Origin: Sulfurovum sp.
GTDB lineage: Bacteria > Campylobacterota > Campylobacteria > Campylobacterales > Sulfurovaceae
Assembly (NCBI GenBank): GCA_020726085.1
Contig: DYTG01000084.1
Coordinates: forward strand, 1 to 7,808
DNA length: 7,808 nt
Direction of reading: 5' to 3'
The position numbers were made by a program, and so were the translations under genes. The notes beneath the pieces were generated by a model. That model searched no databases and was not told where the DNA came from. It saw nothing but the letters and a program-made list of their open reading frames with translations. This document shows positions 6,992 through 7,808 of the stretch, piece after piece (position 1 is the first letter of the stretch; every line of letters begins with the position of its first letter).

Positions 6992-6992
6992 G
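6972..6992 (-). promoter_or_regulatory. HAIR-like operator (probable HspR site) over the clpB -35 region
   Basis: Read on the minus strand, CTTGACA (6986-6992), seven bases, then ACTAAAG (6972-6978). The known HspR operator, HAIR, is CTTGAGT-N7-ACTCAAG. The left arm matches 5 of 7, the right arm 6 of 7, and the N7 spacing is exact. HspR repression of clpB is established in other bacteria, and HspR is the usual chaperone repressor in Campylobacter and Helicobacter. The position over the -35 and spacer would block RNA polymerase. hspR itself is not in the window, so the assignment is inference. Confidence 0.55.
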
Positions 6993-7018
6993 TATCTTAA
7001 ATAAAATTGTTTAGATAC
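6992..7018. promoter_or_regulatory. Inverted repeat between the divergent clpB and nucleotidyltransferase promoters
   Basis: GTATCTTAA (6992-7000), nine bases, TTTAGATAC (7010-7018). Eight of nine positions pair, including a perfect outer six (GTATCT with AGATAC). It abuts the clpB -35 box and lies about 60 bases upstream of the putative toxin-antitoxin -10. It could bind a regulator of either gene, or be a second half of the heat-shock control region. The protein that would bind it is unknown. Confidence 0.4.
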
Positions 7019-7074
7019 AATACTATTACTCCAAAACCAAAGCGTTAAAAGCGGATTTAAGTAACTTCTTGATA

Positions 7075-7080
7075 TATTAT
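7075..7080 (+). promoter_or_regulatory. Possible -10 box for the nucleotidyltransferase/HEPN operon
   Basis: TATTAT at 7075-7080 lies 32-37 bases before the ATG at 7112. An overlapping alternative is TATATT at 7073-7078. There is no recognisable -35, as is common in Campylobacterota. Another candidate, TACAAT, lies at 7016-7021 inside the inverted repeat. The evidence is weak and rests on position and base composition. Confidence 0.35.
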
Positions 7081-7111
7081 GACATAAAAATTTCCAAGGA
7101 GTATCTCTCCC

Positions 7112-7399
7112 ATGCGACTATCACCCAGATACATTGAGGTTATCAAAAAGTATTTTCAAGAGTTTTTCCAAAACGGTGAAATCTATCTTTTTGGTAGTCG
7201 CATCGACGATAGCAAAAAGGGCGGGGATATTGATTTGTATTTTGTACTCCAAGAACACACCAATTTATTTGAAAAAAAGATCAAATTTTTATCACGCATC
7301 AAACGAGAACTGGGCGATCAAAAGATTGATATAGTATTTAATACCGACAACACCAGACTTATAGAAAAGGAAGCGATACAATGGGGAATAAAACTTTAA
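7112..7399 (+). CDS. MntA-like minimal nucleotidyltransferase, probable antitoxin
   Basis: A 95-residue protein of the minimal nucleotidyltransferase (MNT) fold. The active-site signature is clear: Gly28-Ser29, nine residues, then Asp39-x-Asp41 in GGDIDLY. A third metal-binding carboxylate is likely Asp73 in KIDIVF. Well-studied MntA proteins have ten residues in the gap, so nine is a minor variation. In characterised MntA-HepT pairs the enzyme transfers AMP groups from ATP onto a tyrosine of the HEPN partner and so neutralises it. The start is backed by AAGGAG at 7096-7101, ten bases before the ATG. The next gene begins inside its last codons, as expected for a co-translated pair. The fold is secure; the antitoxin role is inferred from the neighbour. 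Confidence 0.85.
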   Translation: MRLSPRYIEVIKKYFQEFFQNGEIYLFGSRIDDSKKGGDIDLYFVLQEHTNLFEKKIKFLSRIKRELGDQKIDIVFNTDNTRLIEKEAIQWGIKL

Positions 7400-7808
7400 T
7401 CTATCAACAAAAAGTAACCGATAGTTTATCGGAAAGCTACAAACACCTCACACGGCTCGAAAATGCTTTTGAAGCCCTCAAAAAGAGCTATACTTTTCCT
7501 ATTGCCCTAGATGATTTTCAAAAAATAGTCACTTCCATCGAACATTTGGCGTATAGCGACCAAATCATCTATCGATTTTCCAAACTTCAAGATTGTATGG
7601 GGGCTAAACTCTTTAAATCGGTACTTTTGTATGAGGGAGAAAATATCAATAAGCCATTTTTGGATATTCTCAACAGGCTTGAAGCGATTGATATTATCAA
7701 TGTTGATGAGTGGTTTGAGTTGAGAGACCTTAGAAATGAGATAGCCCACGATTACGAAGACAACGACAAAACCGCTATCACTATTTTAAATACTATCTAT
7801 AAGTTTAA
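7381..7808 (+). CDS. HepT-like HEPN protein, probable RNase toxin (truncated by the window end)
   Basis: This open frame starts at the ATG at 7381, 19 bases before the end of the nucleotidyltransferase gene, with AAGGA at 7367-7371 nine bases upstream. It gives 142 residues with no stop before the window ends, so the C-terminus is missing, probably only a short piece judged by HepT size. The composition is strongly helical. Residues 118-125 read RNEIAHDY, which is the R-x4-H-x-Y motif of HepT toxins: Arg118 and His123 would form the RNase site and Tyr125 is the residue AMPylated by MntA in the studied pair. The gene order (nucleotidyltransferase, then HEPN) and the overlap support a type VII toxin-antitoxin pair. 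An alternative is an HI0074-type nucleotidyltransferase-binding protein with a non-toxic role. The HEPN motif is seen; toxicity is inferred. Confidence 0.8.
   Translation, partial: MGNKTLIYQQKVTDSLSESYKHLTRLENAFEALKKSYTFPIALDDFQKIVTSIEHLAYSDQIIYRFSKLQDCMGAKLFKSVLLYEGENINKPFLDILNRLEAIDIINVDEWFELRDLRNEIAHDYEDNDKTAITILNTIYKF

Noticed and set aside
6934..7111. CIRCE (HrcA) operator at clpB
   Set aside because: No sequence close to TTAGCACTC-N9-GAGTGCTAA occurs in the region. The HAIR-like element fits far better.
7507..7749. Minus-strand open frame of 80 residues opposite the HEPN gene
   Set aside because: The plus-strand frame carries the R-x4-H-x-Y motif, a good ribosome site and coupling to the nucleotidyltransferase gene, so the minus-strand frame is a shadow.

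Overview
The window looks like chromosomal DNA from a free-living member of the Campylobacterota (Sulfurimonas, Sulfuricurvum or Sulfurovum-like). This rests on the style of the TruD, ClpB and patatin proteins, the moderately AT-rich coding sequence, the tightly packed genes, and a PKD-type lipoprotein fold familiar from that group. The genus is inference. No rRNA, tRNA, CRISPR array or insertion sequence is visible.

Layout. Positions 1-104 are a short leader with a small inverted repeat and a weak promoter. Positions 105-4221 (+) hold four tightly packed genes that read as one transcript: a large outer-membrane-type lipoprotein (105-1724), an unrecognised 200-residue protein (1733-2335), a patatin-like phospholipase (2316-3119) and the tRNA pseudouridine synthase TruD (about 3097-4221). 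Positions 4222-4356 are a convergent spacer with two hairpins. Positions 4357-6933 (-) encode the disaggregase ClpB. Positions 6934-7111 are a divergent control region: a perfect-consensus sigma70 promoter for clpB, overlapped by a sequence resembling the HspR operator (HAIR), and next to a second dyad. Positions 7112-7808 (+) hold an MntA-like minimal nucleotidyltransferase and, overlapping it, a HepT-like HEPN protein that runs off the window. Together these look like a type VII toxin-antitoxin pair.

The most striking observation is in the lipoprotein. It carries 24 N-X-S/T sequons, and 19 of them have Asp or Glu at position -2. That is the extended acceptor motif (D/E-X-N-X-S/T) of the bacterial PglB N-glycosylation system. 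Eleven lie in a 90-residue, disordered-looking stalk behind the lipid anchor, where a 24-residue tandem repeat sets them at exact 6-residue steps. In the other proteins of the window only one of about a dozen sequons has the acidic residue. This suggests a surface lipoprotein with a dense N-glycan stalk, a PKD-like domain and a C-terminal propeller-like domain.

The rest is housekeeping (truD, clpB) plus a probable toxin-antitoxin module. The clpB control region is informative because it suggests HspR-type repression of a very strong promoter.
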